Numbered from the stretch's first letter, positions 37,935 through 48,243 are shown. The stretch: 64,000 bases of DNA from Devosia soli (GCF_000970455.1 NZ_LAJG01000034.1:1-64000), one strand, 5' to 3'. Notes: generated from the sequence alone by a model not told the origin. Program-made: numbers and translations.

Positions 37935-38573
37935 TGAACTGCCCTTTGACGTTCGCTATTGCTTACTGCCGGCTGCGCGGCAGGGTCTCCTAAATTCGAA
38001 GCGGCTGCCATGAAAGTTCTCATAACTTTTCCCAATCGCACCAAAGCCACCGAAGAAGGTCCACCCCTGCAGAAGGGTTTTCCGACCGTAGCGATGGCAA
38101 GTGGGTGGATATCCATGCATGTTCCAGAACCAGATCGACCAGAAGTCAAAATGTGGGTGGACGGCCAACCATTGCGTGGCGCTACATTATGCACCTTTAT
38201 TCGACCTTTGGAACGTACGCCGGGTTTGAAGAGGTAGCGCCCAACCGTAAGGGCACGCCTACGAAATCTAAAGCAAGCGCGTGCTCAGGGCGCTGCAGCC
38301 GGTGCTGGCACAGCTCGTCCTCAATGTGACGGAGCCTCCAAGACAGCTTAGAAGGCCGATTTATCCATGAGCGCAACAGCTACCCGCATGGCTAATGGCA
38401 GCTTCTGGGGTAACTAGTTACATACTGGAATGAACGGTATGGGGTCGTTATCAGACCGACCTGTCCGAAGTAGTCCGCAGTTTTTTAGCTTCAACGTGCG
38501 GCCCGAGAGTGCAGACTGACCGTCCCATTCTCTGCGCTGCCTCCGCCCTTGACCGGGCTAATCTGGCCGAGCG
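37935..38573. other. Interval with no clear gene
   Basis: A TTG-started rightward frame at 37959-38237 (92 codons) is the best candidate but is unfamiliar and has no ribosome site. The rest, including 38240-38573, looks like decayed sequence. The next recognisable item is the broken GNAT gene. Confidence 0.45.
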
Positions 38574-38997
38574 ATGAGAGACGCTGCCACCATTGCATTT
38601 GCGCTAACGATTAGCACCCCCCAAGATCGCTGCAAATGTAGACTCTCTGGCCGAGGCTTCTCGGAATTCTGCCTGTCGTCCACTACTGATCCGACGTGGC
38701 AACGCCGCAATAGGCTTTGCTATGGTTGCGCTCGATAGCGATGATGGCAACCAATGGATTTATCGCTTCATGATTGACCACCGGTTCCAGGCAATGGGAC
38801 TGGGAGCGAAGGCGCTAAAGCTTTTGATCAACCAAATTTTCACGGAGACCGGTTGCGATCGGATCATGCTTGGCGTCAAACCTACCAACTTGATTGCCAT
38901 TCGACTTTACGAACACGCCGGCTTCCGCCCCGCTGGATTCGAATTCGACGGTGACGTTGCCTTCTGTCTTGATCGTCAGGCGCTTTTGCCCACCTAA
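38574..38997 (+). pseudogene. GNAT acetyltransferase, frameshifted in the N-terminal third
   Basis: The C-terminal part is well preserved: GFAMVALDSDDGNQWIYRFM, DHRFQAMGLGAKALKLLINQ (acetyl-CoA-binding R-x-x-G-x-G variant), LGVKPTNLIAIRLYEHAGFR. In this frame the homology can be followed back to about 38611 (AANVDSLAEASRNSACRPLL), where a stop lies just upstream. The likely N-terminus (from ATG 38574, ALTISTPQDR) is in another frame. A small deletion near 38627-38632 explains this. Similar to spermidine/aminoglycoside-type GNATs; now probably inactive. Confidence 0.6.
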
Positions 38998-39039
38998 CAA
39001 TGTGCGCGAAGGGTTCAGACCAACGATGACGCGGGGCCT

Positions 39040-42000
39040 TTAGTGAAAATTTCGTCCTTTGACCCGAATGCTGTCGATATGAAGATCAGAAACGTAGATA
39101 TCCCGTCGTCGGAAATCCCCCGGCTCTTTGACCCGATTGTCAGTGCCAGGCCCGCCATGAGCGAACTCGTCGCCTCGGCCCGTCCGATGGATGAAAGCAT
39201 CACCCCGCCCGCCCACGCTCGATAGCTCCGAAGTGAGGTCCGTCAGCGTTCGGGCAATCAGGTGCACGACGTCGCCTTCGCGTTGCACTTTGCCGTAGAT
39301 GCTCATCATCGAAGCACCCAATACGATACGGCGATGCTGCTCGAAGACCTTGGGCCAGACGATGAGGTTGGCGATGCCTGTTTCGTCTTCGATCGTGATG
39401 AACATGACGCCCTTGGCACTTCCAGGCATTTGGCGAACCAACACCAGACCTGCCGTCGAGATCCAATGGTTAGTCCGAGTGGCCATTGCTTCCGCGCAAC
39501 TGAGGACACGTCGAGATCGAAGGTCGGTCCGGAGGAATGCGACAGGGTGTGCTTTAAGGCTCAAGCTGATATTGGTGTAATCCTGAACGACCTCGGCCCC
39601 TGCCGACATGGGGCGAAGCGTGACATCCGGCTCAACCACCTCAGTAATGTAGCGCTTTTCCGCTTCGGCAGCAGCGGCGAAGAGTGGGAGCGGTTTGTCG
39701 TACAATGCCTTAATTGACCAGAGAGCCTCACGCCGCGCCACGCCCAGTGAAGGACGAAAGGCGTCGCCCTTCGCCAACAGCACCAATATCGACGCTGGTA
39801 CGCCGGCCCGATGCCAGAGTTCATCAACCGACCGATAGCCATTGTTGGGTCTTGCACCTATGAGGGCAGCTGCATCTGCGTTTGGAAATCCGCGGATCAC
39901 CTTGAACCCGAGACGCACGGCGAAAGTGCCGTCTTCTTTCGCTTCGAGGGTCGAGAACCAACGGGACGAATTAATGCAGACCGGCCTGACTTCGACGCCG
40001 TGCTCTCGCGCATCGCGGACAATTTGGGCCGGCGCATAAAAGCCCATTGGCTGACTGTTCAACAGAGAAGCGCAGAAAATCTCCGGGTGATGGCACTTCA
40101 TCCAAGACGATGCATAGGCGATCAGGGCAAAGCTGGCCGCGTGGCTTTCTGGAAAACCGTAAGACCCAAACCCCTCGAGCTGTTTGAAGGTCCGCTCGGC
40201 ATAATCTCGGTCGTAGCCGTTCTTGACCATGCCGCCGACTAGCTTTTCTCGGAAATGCGAAACGCCACCCGTGAACTTGAACGTCGCCATAGCGCGCCGG
40301 AGCTGGTCGGCCTCGCCGGGGGTAAAGCCGGCGCACTCGATCGCCACGCGCATGGCCTGCTCCTGGAAGAGGGGCACCCCGAGGGTCTTGCCCAGCACTT
40401 TCTCCAGCTCCGGTTTGGGATAGCTGACTTCCTCCATGCCTTCCCGGCGCCGGAGATAGGGATGGACCATGTCGCCTTGAATCGGCCCAGGGCGCACGAT
40501 CGCCACCTCAATGACGAGATCATAGAAGGTCCGCGGCTTGATGCGCGGCAGCATCGACATCTGAGCGCGGCTCTCGATCTGGAACACGCCCAAGGTGTCG
40601 GCTTTGCGGATCATCGCATAGGTGCGGGGATCCTCGGCCGGGATCGTCGACATGTCCAAGTGGACGTCTTTGTATTCGGCCAGCATGTCGAAGCTGCGCT
40701 TCATGCAACTCATCATGCCCAGCGCCAGCAAATCGACCTTCATAAATTTTAGGGCGTCAATGTCGTCCTTATCCCATTCGATGATCTGGCGGTCATCCAT
40801 GGCCGCTGGTTCAATCGGGACCATCTCGTCGAGCCGATCATCGGTCAACACAAAGCCGCCGGGGTGCTGGCTGAAATGGCGTGGCGTCCCAATCAGCTGC
40901 TGAGCCAGCTCGATGGCCAGGACCAGACGCCGGTCTTCAAGATTGAGGTTGAGTTCTTCGGCCTGCTTGGCGTTGACCCCTTCTCGAGACCAGCCCCAGA
41001 CTTGGCTCGAGAGCAGCTTGGTGACGTCTTCGGGTAGTCCGAGCGCCTTGCCGACATCGCGGATGGCGCCTTTCGAGCGATAGCGGATCACGACAGAGGT
41101 CAGGGCGGCACGGTCTCGGCCATAAGTGTCATAGACCCACTGAATGACGATCTCGCGCCGCTGATGCTCAAAGTCAACATCAATGTCTGGCGGCTCGCGA
41201 CGCTCTATCGAGACGAAGCGCTCGAACAAGAGGTCGTTGCGATCCGGGTCGATGCTGGTGATGCCCAAGACATAGCAAACTGCAGAGTTCGCTGCGGAAC
41301 CTCTTCCCTGGCAGAGGATGTCCTGGCTCCGAGCAAATTCCACAATCGCGTTTACGGTAAGAAAATACGGGGCATAGCCAAGCTGCTCAATCAAGTTAAG
41401 CTCATGCCTGAGCGTTTCAGTGACTTTGTCCGGCAACCCTTCGGGATAACGGCGTTCCGCACCTGCCCAGGTCAACCGCTCGAGCGCCTGTTGTGGGGTC
41501 AAGCCAGGGACATTGACTTCTTTCGGATATTGGTATTTCAGCTCATCGAGGCTGAACCGACATCGGCTCATCACCTCGATGGTGCGGGCGACAGCGTCTT
41601 GATATCGCGGAAACAGACGCATCATCTCCTGAGGCGGTTTGAGATAGCGATCGGCATGGCGTTCACGATCGAAGCCTACGTCATCGATTGTGGTCCGGTT
41701 CCTGATGCAGGTGACGACGTCCTGCAGAATCCTGCGGCCAGGCTCGTGGAACAGCACATCATTGGTCACCACGGTCGCGACGCCCATCTCTGCCGCCAAT
41801 TCGGACAGCTCATAGAGGCGCAACTGGTCGTTCGGCCGTCGACGCAAGGTCAGAGCGAGGTAGCCACGGTCACCGAACGCTTCCTGAAGCCGCCGCGCTT
41901 GCATCTCGCAGGTTTCATCAGCAACGTCCGGAACCAGAACGGCGAGCAAGCCTGCGGCATAAAGTTCGACATCCCTCCAATGCAGCTCGCACTTGCCTTT

Positions 42001-42300
42001 GCCCGCTCTGCGTTTACCCAAGGACAGCAGGCGGCAAAGCCGACCATAAGCAGGACGGTCAGTCGGGTAGACGAGGAGAGAGGTTCCGTCGACCAAATCA
42101 AGCCGGCAACCGACGATCAAGCGCACGCCGGTGGTCTTGGCGGCCTCGTGAGCCCTCACAATGCCGGCCACGGTGTTGCGATCGGCAATGGCTAGTGCCT
42201 CGATGCCAAGGGCCGACGCCGTGGCAAAAAGCTCCTCGGCAGAACTTGCCCCGCGCAAGAAGCTGAAGTGGCTCGTGACCTGAAGTTCGGCGTACCTCAT
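39040..42300 (-). CDS. dnaE2: Error-prone DNA polymerase III alpha subunit DnaE2 (ImuC)
   Basis: 1086 residues from ATG 42300, which overlaps the imuB stop as ATGA; the open frame to 42450 is inside imuB. PHP domain at the N-terminus ([20 protein letters not shown]). The polymerase catalytic Asp triad region has [15 protein letters not shown] and [14 protein letters not shown]; helix-hairpin-helix and OB-fold domains follow ([20 protein letters not shown]). Length is normal for DnaE2. With ImuA and ImuB it forms the SOS mutasome, carrying out mutagenic translesion synthesis through the beta clamp. It is the last gene of the imuA-imuB-dnaE2 operon. Confidence 0.96.
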   Translation of the reverse strand: MRYAELQVTSHFSFLRGASSAEELFATASALGIEALAIADRNTVAGIVRAHEAAKTTGVRLIVGCRLDLVDGTSLLVYPTDRPAYGRLCRLLSLGKRRAGKGKCELHWRDVELYAAGLLAVLVPDVADETCEMQARRLQEAFGDRGYLALTLRRRPNDQLRLYELSELAAEMGVATVVTNDVLFHEPGRRILQDVVTCIRNRTTIDDVGFDRERHADRYLKPPQEMMRLFPRYQDAVARTIEVMSRCRFSLDELKYQYPKEVNVPGLTPQQALERLTWAGAERRYPEGLPDKVTETLRHELNLIEQLGYAPYFLTVNAIVEFARSQDILCQGRGSAANSAVCYVLGITSIDPDRNDLLFERFVSIERREPPDIDVDFEHQRREIVIQWVYDTYGRDRAALTSVVIRYRSKGAIRDVGKALGLPEDVTKLLSSQVWGWSREGVNAKQAEELNLNLEDRRLVLAIELAQQLIGTPRHFSQHPGGFVLTDDRLDEMVPIEPAAMDDRQIIEWDKDDIDALKFMKVDLLALGMMSCMKRSFDMLAEYKDVHLDMSTIPAEDPRTYAMIRKADTLGVFQIESRAQMSMLPRIKPRTFYDLVIEVAIVRPGPIQGDMVHPYLRRREGMEEVSYPKPELEKVLGKTLGVPLFQEQAMRVAIECAGFTPGEADQLRRAMATFKFTGGVSHFREKLVGGMVKNGYDRDYAERTFKQLEGFGSYGFPESHAASFALIAYASSWMKCHHPEIFCASLLNSQPMGFYAPAQIVRDAREHGVEVRPVCINSSRWFSTLEAKEDGTFAVRLGFKVIRGFPNADAAALIGARPNNGYRSVDELWHRAGVPASILVLLAKGDAFRPSLGVARREALWSIKALYDKPLPLFAAAAEAEKRYITEVVEPDVTLRPMSAGAEVVQDYTNISLSLKAHPVAFLRTDLRSRRVLSCAEAMATRTNHWISTAGLVLVRQMPGSAKGVMFITIEDETGIANLIVWPKVFEQHRRIVLGASMMSIYGKVQREGDVVHLIARTLTDLTSELSSVGGRGDAFIHRTGRGDEFAHGGPGTDNRVKEPGDFRRRDIYVSDLHIDSIRVKGRNFH

Positions 42301-43820
42301 CCGAAGACGCCATGGAGATACCAGCGATGGCTGCCCGTCGCCGGATCTTCGCCGTTCCCCGCTCGATAAATCCAGAACCGTTCGCCAGCCTCGTCCTCCA
42401 CCCGGAAATAGTCGCGAACGGCTGCCATCTCCGCGTCGTGCTTCCACCATTCGCCAAAAATCCGCTCCGGACCATCAGCGGCGCGAACCTTGCGACGGAT
42501 CCCACGCCAGGTGAACCACACAGGCGGGTGGTCCGGCAGCAGAGCCATGGTTTCGATCGGCTCGGGATGAGCGAGCAGTCTCGTAGGGCGAGGCCATTGG
42601 CTTGGCCAATCTGCCCCGTCGTCTTGCGCCATTGGTGCGATCTTACGGAATGAGCGTTCTGGCACATCGCTCGCAACAGGTGCCATTCGATAAAGTGCAC
42701 CCTGCCCCATACGATTTGACAGCAGATCCACAAGGGCACTGACGTCTGGATCGCCCTCATCGACGAGCGACGACAGCATTTGTTGAGGACCGAGCGGCTC
42801 GGCCTGCACAGCGCAAAGCCGCATCCGTTCAATGCCAAAGCCTGGGTCGATCTTCTCGATTTTGTCGCAAAGCATGCGGGTCAGTCGTTTGGCATCCCGC
42901 ACCGGCAGGGCCGTGCCGATCCGAACCGTTGCGATCGTGTTGTCGATCCGGCAGGCAATCAGATCGACCCGCCTAGCGCCCAGGCCCTTGAGCTCGAGCT
43001 CGCCGATCAACCGGTCCACCAACTGCCCGATGTATTTGGCTATCGTTTCTGCGGCTCCAATCGGCTCCCCAAACACGCGTTCGACCTCAACCACTTCGGG
43101 CAGACGGATGGGTTCGATAGGTTCGCCCAAGATACCGAAGGCCTGGTCGATGCGGCGCCCGATCTCGGGCCCGAAACGCAGGGTGATGTTTGGGCGCGGG
43201 GTAGCGGCCAAATCGCCGATGGTCTCGAAGCCCAGCGTTCTGAGGCTATCGATCGTCGTATCCGGCAGACGAAGGGCGTTCATCGGCAATGCAGAAACAA
43301 TATCCCTGCACTGCCCCGGTTCGACCAGAACAGCTGGATGACGATGAAAGCGCGCAAGAGCATGGGCCGCACCCCAGCTGTCGGCCAACGCTGCCTTGCC
43401 TGACAAGGACGCACCTTCCACCTGCTCCAGGATTTTTTGAAGCACGGCCTCTTCTCCGCCATGGAGGTGGTCCGCACCGGCCATGTCGATGACAATCCCG
43501 TCCGGTGGATCAGCGGCGACCAATGGCGAGAAGCGTTGCAACGCCCAAAGAGCCAGACGATCCAGAGCTTGAGCATCACCGCTCGGATCAAAGTCAGCAA
43601 CGTGCAAGCCTTTGATCATGGACTGCGCCTTGCTGACAGGCATGCCCCTGCGCAAGCCCAGTGACATTGCGGCCCGGTCAAGCGCAGCGATTTCGCTGCG
43701 GTTGGCGCGCCGCGTCGCGAGAACAAGAGGCTCTTCAGCCGGCGGCGCTTCGCTTCCCAGAACGCGTCGATACCGGTCTGTCGGGAAGGTCGGAAAATAC
43801 AGCGAGACGACCCTTTGCAT
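42297..43820 (-). CDS. imuB: ImuB, catalytically inactive Y-family polymerase of the SOS mutasome
   Basis: 507 residues. The start [20 protein letters not shown] replaces the Asp-Met-Asp of active Y-family polymerases, as expected for ImuB. Little-finger and C-terminal regions follow ([38 protein letters not shown]). ImuB is the hub linking DnaE2 to the beta clamp and ImuA. The gene start overlaps the end of imuA by 86 bases and its stop overlaps the dnaE2 ATG, so the three proteins are probably translationally coupled. Confidence 0.94.
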   Translation of the reverse strand: MQRVVSLYFPTFPTDRYRRVLGSEAPPAEEPLVLATRRANRSEIAALDRAAMSLGLRRGMPVSKAQSMIKGLHVADFDPSGDAQALDRLALWALQRFSPLVAADPPDGIVIDMAGADHLHGGEEAVLQKILEQVEGASLSGKAALADSWGAAHALARFHRHPAVLVEPGQCRDIVSALPMNALRLPDTTIDSLRTLGFETIGDLAATPRPNITLRFGPEIGRRIDQAFGILGEPIEPIRLPEVVEVERVFGEPIGAAETIAKYIGQLVDRLIGELELKGLGARRVDLIACRIDNTIATVRIGTALPVRDAKRLTRMLCDKIEKIDPGFGIERMRLCAVQAEPLGPQQMLSSLVDEGDPDVSALVDLLSNRMGQGALYRMAPVASDVPERSFRKIAPMAQDDGADWPSQWPRPTRLLAHPEPIETMALLPDHPPVWFTWRGIRRKVRAADGPERIFGEWWKHDAEMAAVRDYFRVEDEAGERFWIYRAGNGEDPATGSHRWYLHGVFG

Positions 43821-44496
43821 CGCAAGCCTCTACTTCGAAATCCGCCGCTTCAGCGCCGCGGCAACGCATCAATTCGACCAGCCATCGAGCCCTTCCCACG
43901 CCCGGAACTGGCAATCGTTTCGTCGGAACTGTGCTGATCCGCCATCGCGTAACTGCCGAAGTCGGTTGCCCGAAATCGGCAGCTTCCGTCGGCCGGCGCC
44001 ATCGTCGAATGGCAATGCCGACGGCTCCCGAACTCTCGGCGGCGAGCTGCAACCGTCGCGATGCGGTCATCGAGAGCTTTGCGACCTCCGCAACAATGCC
44101 GCCCAGCCCGCCGTGCCGCATGCCCTCTTCAAAGGCTTCGAGCACCGCCTTCTCATCGCCGGCTTCGACATAAATCACGCGGCCCGCAGAAAGTCCGACC
44201 TGGGCTATCGCGGGGGCAAAGAGATCCTGCCGGGTAACGCACCAAAGCACCTTGCCCTTGGTCCTTGCGACAATCCCAGCCGCGAACAAGGCTGCCGCTG
44301 CGCCGTCGACCGCACCGTTGCCCCCACCGGCAACTTCATGCAATGCGCCCATAACCAGGCAGCCGCCCGGCAGGTGTCGGTCAATCGCTCCGACGCCGAA
44401 AGGCAAAACCGTGCGTTTGGATGCCGAGCGCCCTTCGAGGCGCTCAATGCGCTCGCGCAGATCCGCGATCACGGCATTGTCGGTGGCTTTGGTCAT
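43735..44496 (-). CDS. imuA: ImuA, RecA-like SOS mutasome accessory protein
   Basis: 253 residues from ATG 44496 (MTKATDNAVIADLRERIERLEG). An upstream ATG at 44544 would lie three bases from the LexA box, so 44496 is preferred, although its ribosome site is weak. RecA/SulA-like core: LPFGVGAIDRHLPGGCLVMG, ALHEVAGGGNGAVDGAAAA, VLWCVTRQDLFAPAIAQVGL and GGIVAEVAKLSMTASRRLQL. It interacts with ImuB and RecA in damage-induced mutagenesis. First gene of the operon. Confidence 0.9.
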   Translation of the reverse strand: MTKATDNAVIADLRERIERLEGRSASKRTVLPFGVGAIDRHLPGGCLVMGALHEVAGGGNGAVDGAAAALFAAGIVARTKGKVLWCVTRQDLFAPAIAQVGLSAGRVIYVEAGDEKAVLEAFEEGMRHGGLGGIVAEVAKLSMTASRRLQLAAESSGAVGIAIRRWRRPTEAADFGQPTSAVTRWRISTVPTKRLPVPGVGRARWLVELMRCRGAEAADFEVEACDAKGRLAVFSDLPDRPVSTRSGKRSAAG

Positions 44497-44547
44497 ATCT
44501 GTTCGTAATTCTCCGATCAGCTTCCCAAGTGATCGGGATGGCATTAT

Positions 44548-44562
44548 GTTCCCTATTTGTTC
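44548..44562. promoter_or_regulatory. LexA (SOS) box between imuA and dinB
   Basis: GTTCCCTATTTGTTC is a perfect match to the alphaproteobacterial LexA site GTTC-N7-GTTC. It lies 52 bases from the imuA start and 68 bases from the dinB start on the other side. One LexA dimer could therefore repress both divergent transcripts. Confidence 0.88.
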
Positions 44563-44629
44563 GCTAACGTTTGGCAAAGAGTCAATCCGTGCATTGGAGC
44601 TGCGGAAGCCGCCTGTGCGACTGTGATGA

Positions 44630-45781
44630 GTGTCGAGACCGGCAATGCCAATGGATCTAGACTTTTATGGAGACGGCCCGCTTGGGGATAACCCGGGCGT
44701 CTCACCTGCACCTGTCATCCGCAAGATCGTCCACATCGACATGGACGTCTTCTATGCCTCGGTTGAACAACGCGACGACCCGAATCTGCGGGGCAAGCCA
44801 GTAGCTGTTGGCGGCGGACAACGTGGCGTCGTTGCAGCGGCGAGCTATGAGGCGCGAAAGTTCGGGGTGCGTTCGGCCATGCCGTCGGTCACCGCGGCCC
44901 GCCGATGTCCAGAACTGATTTTCGTGAAGCCGCGCTTTGACGTCTATAAGGCTGTCTCGGCGCACATTCGGGAGATCTTCGCCGAGCACACCGACCTCAT
45001 CGAGCCTCTCTCGTTCGACGAAGCCTATCTCGACGTCACAGAGAACAAGCAGAACATCGCGTTGGCAACTGACGTCGCCAATTTGATCCGTGCGCAGATC
45101 AAGGAGGTCACCGGCCTCAATTCTTCGGCAGGAATTTCCTACAACAAGTTTCTTGCCAAGATGGCGAGCGGCTTCCGCAAGCCGAACAATTTCTATGTGA
45201 TCCCTCCAGGCAGGGGCGCTGCCTTTGTCGCAGAGCTCCCCATCGAAAAGTTCCACGGTGTCGGGCCGGCAACGGCAGCACGCATGCACAAGTTGGGCAT
45301 TACGACCGGGGCCGATCTGGCCGCCCTATCGATCGAGGACATGAGAACGCGCTTCGGCCGCTCTGCCCAATATTGGTTCGACCTGTCCCGTGGCGTCGAC
45401 AATCGCCAGGTCAATCCTGATCGGGAGCGAAAGTCCATTGGGGCCGAGGACACCTTTCCGGAGGATATCAAGACAATCGATGATGCCCGCAGACTGACTG
45501 CACCTTTGGCTGACAAAGTCTGGAGGGTCTGTGAGAGCCGCGCTTTGTTCGGGCGGACGGCAACGCTCAAGGTCAAGTTCTCTAATTTTGAGCAGATCAC
45601 TCGGGCCCGAAGCTTCCCGGGCGTGATCCGCAGCCGTCAGGCCCTTGGTGCCGCTCTCGAGGAACTTCTCGCAGCGACCTTTCCGCCCAAAATGCCCGTC
45701 CGCTTGCTGGGCGTTACGGTGTCAAACTTCGATCGCGGCGAAGACGTCGTCGATTCTCAATTGGCTTTGCCGATCAATTGA
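44630..45781 (+). CDS. dinB: DNA polymerase IV (Y-family translesion polymerase)
   Basis: 383 residues from GTG 44630; ATG 44645 or 44651 are alternatives. Catalytic residues are present: HIDMDVFYASVE with Asp37 and Asp39, and SFDEAYLDVT with Asp130-Glu131. SSAGISYNKFLAKMASGFRK and helix-hairpin-helix FHGVGPATAARMHKLGI are typical. The C-terminal QLALP is a beta-clamp-binding motif. It bypasses lesions and is mutagenic. Divergent from imuA with a shared LexA box; a DnaQ-like exonuclease gene follows after 61 bases. Confidence 0.95.
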   Translation: MSRPAMPMDLDFYGDGPLGDNPGVSPAPVIRKIVHIDMDVFYASVEQRDDPNLRGKPVAVGGGQRGVVAAASYEARKFGVRSAMPSVTAARRCPELIFVKPRFDVYKAVSAHIREIFAEHTDLIEPLSFDEAYLDVTENKQNIALATDVANLIRAQIKEVTGLNSSAGISYNKFLAKMASGFRKPNNFYVIPPGRGAAFVAELPIEKFHGVGPATAARMHKLGITTGADLAALSIEDMRTRFGRSAQYWFDLSRGVDNRQVNPDRERKSIGAEDTFPEDIKTIDDARRLTAPLADKVWRVCESRALFGRTATLKVKFSNFEQITRARSFPGVIRSRQALGAALEELLAATFPPKMPVRLLGVTVSNFDRGEDVVDSQLALPIN

Positions 45782-45842
45782 CAGCAACAAGCGACGGACA
45801 GGGCGCAAGCGCGTTGACTGGTTGAAGAACGAGGACCAGGCA

Positions 45843-46592
45843 ATGACGGTTCGCAGAATTCGCGTGATCGACCTTGAGACAGCTGGCGATGCGACAACCG
45901 ATGTTTGCGAGATCGGTTGGCAGGACGTGGTCTCGGTCGATGGGGACGCCTGGCAACTCGATCAGGAGCGCGGCGCCCGCTTCGTGAATCCTGGTAGGCC
46001 GATCACCGCAGAGACGATGGCCGTACATCATATCCTCGACGAATGGGTAGCGGGCGCGCCGTTCTGGAAGGAAATGGCTGCGGAGGTTCTTCAGCCCCAG
46101 GGTGGAGTGATGGCGCTGGCAGCCCATCGCGCCGCGTTCGAGCAACGGTATTGCACCCCAAGACTCACGGGCAGCGCAAATTGGATCTGCACCTGGAAAG
46201 GTGCTCTCAGAATGTGGCCCGAACTCCAAGGGTTTTCCAACCAGATGCTCCGGTATCAGAGAAAGCCGCAGGGCTTGATCCATGAGCATGGATTGCCGGC
46301 GCATCGCGCGATGCCCGATGCTTATGTGACAGCTCATCATCTTCGGGACATGCTGAACGTAGTTGGGCCCGAACAACTGATCGACTGGAGTCGGCAGCCC
46401 GGCTTGCTTCCACGGGTGCGGTCAGGCCCTGACAGGGGTAAACCTTGGCCGATAGTTGAAGCGCCATCCCTTGAAGAGCTCGCCCGGGATAGAGACATCG
46501 ACACTCGCTTCAGTGCCGAAGCTGAAATTCGCCGGCGTGGAGGCCTTGTTGAACCAATTCCGACGTCCGCCAAGCAACAGGAGCTGTTCTGA
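45843..46592 (+). CDS. DnaQ-like 3'-5' exonuclease (DEDDh family)
   Basis: 249 residues from ATG 45843. The open frame reaches back to 45645 inside dinB but that part is not family-like. Exo I is RVIDLETAGD (Asp10, Glu12). Exo II is MALAAHRAAFEQRY, with Glu100 at the place usually held by Asp. Exo III is AHRAMPDAYVTAHHL (His154, Asp159). The C-terminal 70 residues (GLLPRVRSGPDRGKPW ...) are outside the nuclease fold. It resembles exodeoxyribonuclease X/DNA polymerase III epsilon-like proteins. Being next to dinB it may be SOS-controlled and could trim mismatched ends made by error-prone polymerases; this is inference. Confidence 0.82.
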   Translation: MTVRRIRVIDLETAGDATTDVCEIGWQDVVSVDGDAWQLDQERGARFVNPGRPITAETMAVHHILDEWVAGAPFWKEMAAEVLQPQGGVMALAAHRAAFEQRYCTPRLTGSANWICTWKGALRMWPELQGFSNQMLRYQRKPQGLIHEHGLPAHRAMPDAYVTAHHLRDMLNVVGPEQLIDWSRQPGLLPRVRSGPDRGKPWPIVEAPSLEELARDRDIDTRFSAEAEIRRRGGLVEPIPTSAKQQELF

Positions 46593-46823
46593 CCTCATAG
46601 GGTCAGAGGTGATCTGTTGAAAGGTAAGGTGGCAGAATTTGCGTCACTCGCAAATCGCTGCAGTCGTCTCCGGCTTCTCTTAAAAGCCTCAGAATGTCGA
46701 TCATCCGCACATCAGCACACTCGTCTTCGCGACGGTGCTGGGGGATTTTTGCCAAATTTGCAAAAAGCCGACGAAGACGTTTGATCTCGGCCTAGTTTCT
46801 CGTTCCGTCGACCTGAGGCAACA

Positions 46824-47105
46824 TTAGTTGAGCTCGACAAGATTAGAAGCAACGGCCTCATCGATTTGGTCTTCGATCTCGAGAAAGAGCGCTTCGATAA
46901 CAGCGCGTCGCTGGTCGTCCGTGATGGCTTCCTCTGCGCCGACCGTAAGAGTGAAGCTGCGAAGCTTGTGATCGTTGCGAAGCGAGAAGCCAACCCGGAA
47001 TTCGATCATGCCGGACGCGCTCCAAAGATCCACCATGAAGGTTTCAAGATAGAGCTTATAGCGCTCAATGAGCTCTTCGCTCAGCGTATCGACAAAGGTT
47101 TTCAT
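46824..47105 (-). CDS. Hypothetical small protein, 93 residues
   Basis: From ATG 47105, with GGAGGCGGCATCCAG upstream; the longer open frame to 47390 overlaps a rightward small gene. The sequence MKTFVDTLSEELIERYKLYL, TLTVGAEEAITDDQRRAVIE and EIEDQIDEAVASNLVEL predicts a soluble alpha-beta protein with an acidic C-terminal helix. I do not recognise a family. Divergent from the small membrane-protein gene at 47197. Confidence 0.55.
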   Translation of the reverse strand: MKTFVDTLSEELIERYKLYLETFMVDLWSASGMIEFRVGFSLRNDHKLRSFTLTVGAEEAITDDQRRAVIEALFLEIEDQIDEAVASNLVELN

Positions 47106-47196
47106 CTGGATGCCGCCTCCCATCCGATCAGGGCAACTTATCCACGAAATCCCCGCCCTGTCACGCCGTGCTACTTTCACAGCATGGAGGAATGAC

Positions 47197-47385
47197 ATGC
47201 AGAAAAATAGCACATCCCTACTCGGCCAATTCCTGATCGGCTTGGCGGTTGCTACGTTCGCCGGGACCATTATCGCGCCACTTAGCGCGCAGAACTTCAA
47301 CCCTATCCTGGCCGCCACCGGTGCCGTCTCGGCGTTGACACTTGTTGGGATCGCCTTAGCCAGCAGCCATGGCAATAAGCCCTGA
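47197..47385 (+). CDS. Small membrane protein, 62 residues
   Basis: ATG 47197 follows CATGGAGGAATGAC, a good ribosome site. Two hydrophobic segments (LLGQFLIGLAVATFAGTII and ILAATGAVSALTLVGIALAS) with a short loop predict two membrane helices. No family recognised. Confidence 0.5.
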   Translation: MQKNSTSLLGQFLIGLAVATFAGTIIAPLSAQNFNPILAATGAVSALTLVGIALASSHGNKP

Positions 47386-47473
47386 AACAACCCACTTGAC
47401 CAGGTGGCGATGCAGAGCAGATACCGTGTTGCTCATGCTTTCTTCGCGGGCGCCCGGCGCATGACCGTCTCGC

Positions 47474-47710
47474 TCAATCGATGGTGGCCACTGGAAAAGA
47501 AAGCCGCCGGCGGGGGCACGCCAGCGGCTCAAAGGACTGCGCTGCTAGAGGGGACCAGCGCGCGAGGGCGACGAAGTCCACGTCCTGCGTCGGCGCGATG
47601 TTATATCGCGGCTGCATGTTATGCGTCGCCACCGGAAAAAGCTCATCGCTCAGGCTGTATAGTGCGTGCAGCTCAGCCCAATTGTATTCAGCAGTGAAGC
47701 GTCCGCACAT
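47474..47710 (-). pseudogene. N-terminal fragment of an SRAP (YedK/HMCES-type) protein
   Basis: From ATG 47710 the frame begins MCGRFTAEYNWAELHALYSL, with the catalytic Cys2 that becomes exposed after Met removal, then MQPRYNIAPTQDVDFVAL. Both are SRAP family hallmarks. After about 50 residues the similarity stops and the frame ends in unrelated sequence at 47474. Normal length is about 220-260 residues, so three quarters are missing. A full-length SRAP gene is at 54403-55179. Confidence 0.65.
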
Positions 47711-47720
47711 ATCTTGCCTC

Positions 47721-48143
47721 TTAGCACCAAAACTCGCGGCCATTCGGCCAGCGCCGAGCTAAACCTTCTTCAATCAGGATATCGCCCACATCGCGCCCAC
47801 CAATCCGGATCGTTGCCAGAACCCGGCCATAACGGTCTTCGCCGTGGGTCTCGACCGTAAACGGATTGCCGTTCAGCAGCTGCAAGAGTCTTGCGCTTGC
47901 CTTATGGGCCAGCGCAACTTCTGCACGCCCACCGCAAATGTCGTTGTAAGGCTCAGGCGTGTCATAAGATTCAAGCCGAAGGTTCACGCCCTGCAGCCAA
48001 ATGGTGTCGCCGTCGACTACGCAGGTGTGCCGATCGCGACCGCACATCCCAAAGCTCACTCGCCACTCATCCACTGCCATCGCCGGATAACCCGGGATCA
48101 TGAAGAGTGCGGCGAACCAAGGAGCGTGGAGGATTTTGGTCAT
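47721..48143 (-). CDS. Secreted thermonuclease-like (SNase) protein
   Basis: 140 residues from ATG 48143 (MTKILHAPWFAALFMIPGYP), with a signal peptide ending AMA. SNase fold markers: CVVDGDTIWLQGVNLRLESYDTPEP in two overlapping parts (Asp and Arg of the active site), ARLLQLLNGN, HGEDRYGRVLATIRIGGRDV and EGLARRW. Such proteins cleave DNA and RNA outside the cytoplasm, or bind nucleic acid. It lies beside the SRAP fragment, about 100 bases from the divergent ligD. Confidence 0.85.
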   Translation of the reverse strand: MTKILHAPWFAALFMIPGYPAMAVDEWRVSFGMCGRDRHTCVVDGDTIWLQGVNLRLESYDTPEPYNDICGGRAEVALAHKASARLLQLLNGNPFTVETHGEDRYGRVLATIRIGGRDVGDILIEEGLARRWPNGREFWC

Positions 48144-48243
48144 GTTTAACCCGGCTATCTGACAGTCGCTCAATACCACGCTCGTCCAGTGCAACCGATT
48201 CAAAAGACTCGCATTTCCGACTCTCGATGTACCCGAGTTCGAC

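Noticed and set aside
37959..38237. Rightward 92-codon frame beginning LTAGCAAG, lipoprotein-like
   Set aside because: TTG start, no ribosome site, no hydrophobic signal region before the Cys; probably chance.
45645..45842. N-terminal extension of the DnaQ-like gene reading back into dinB
   Set aside because: The extension is Arg/Ser-rich shadow sequence; the ATG at 45843 starts directly before the Exo I motif.
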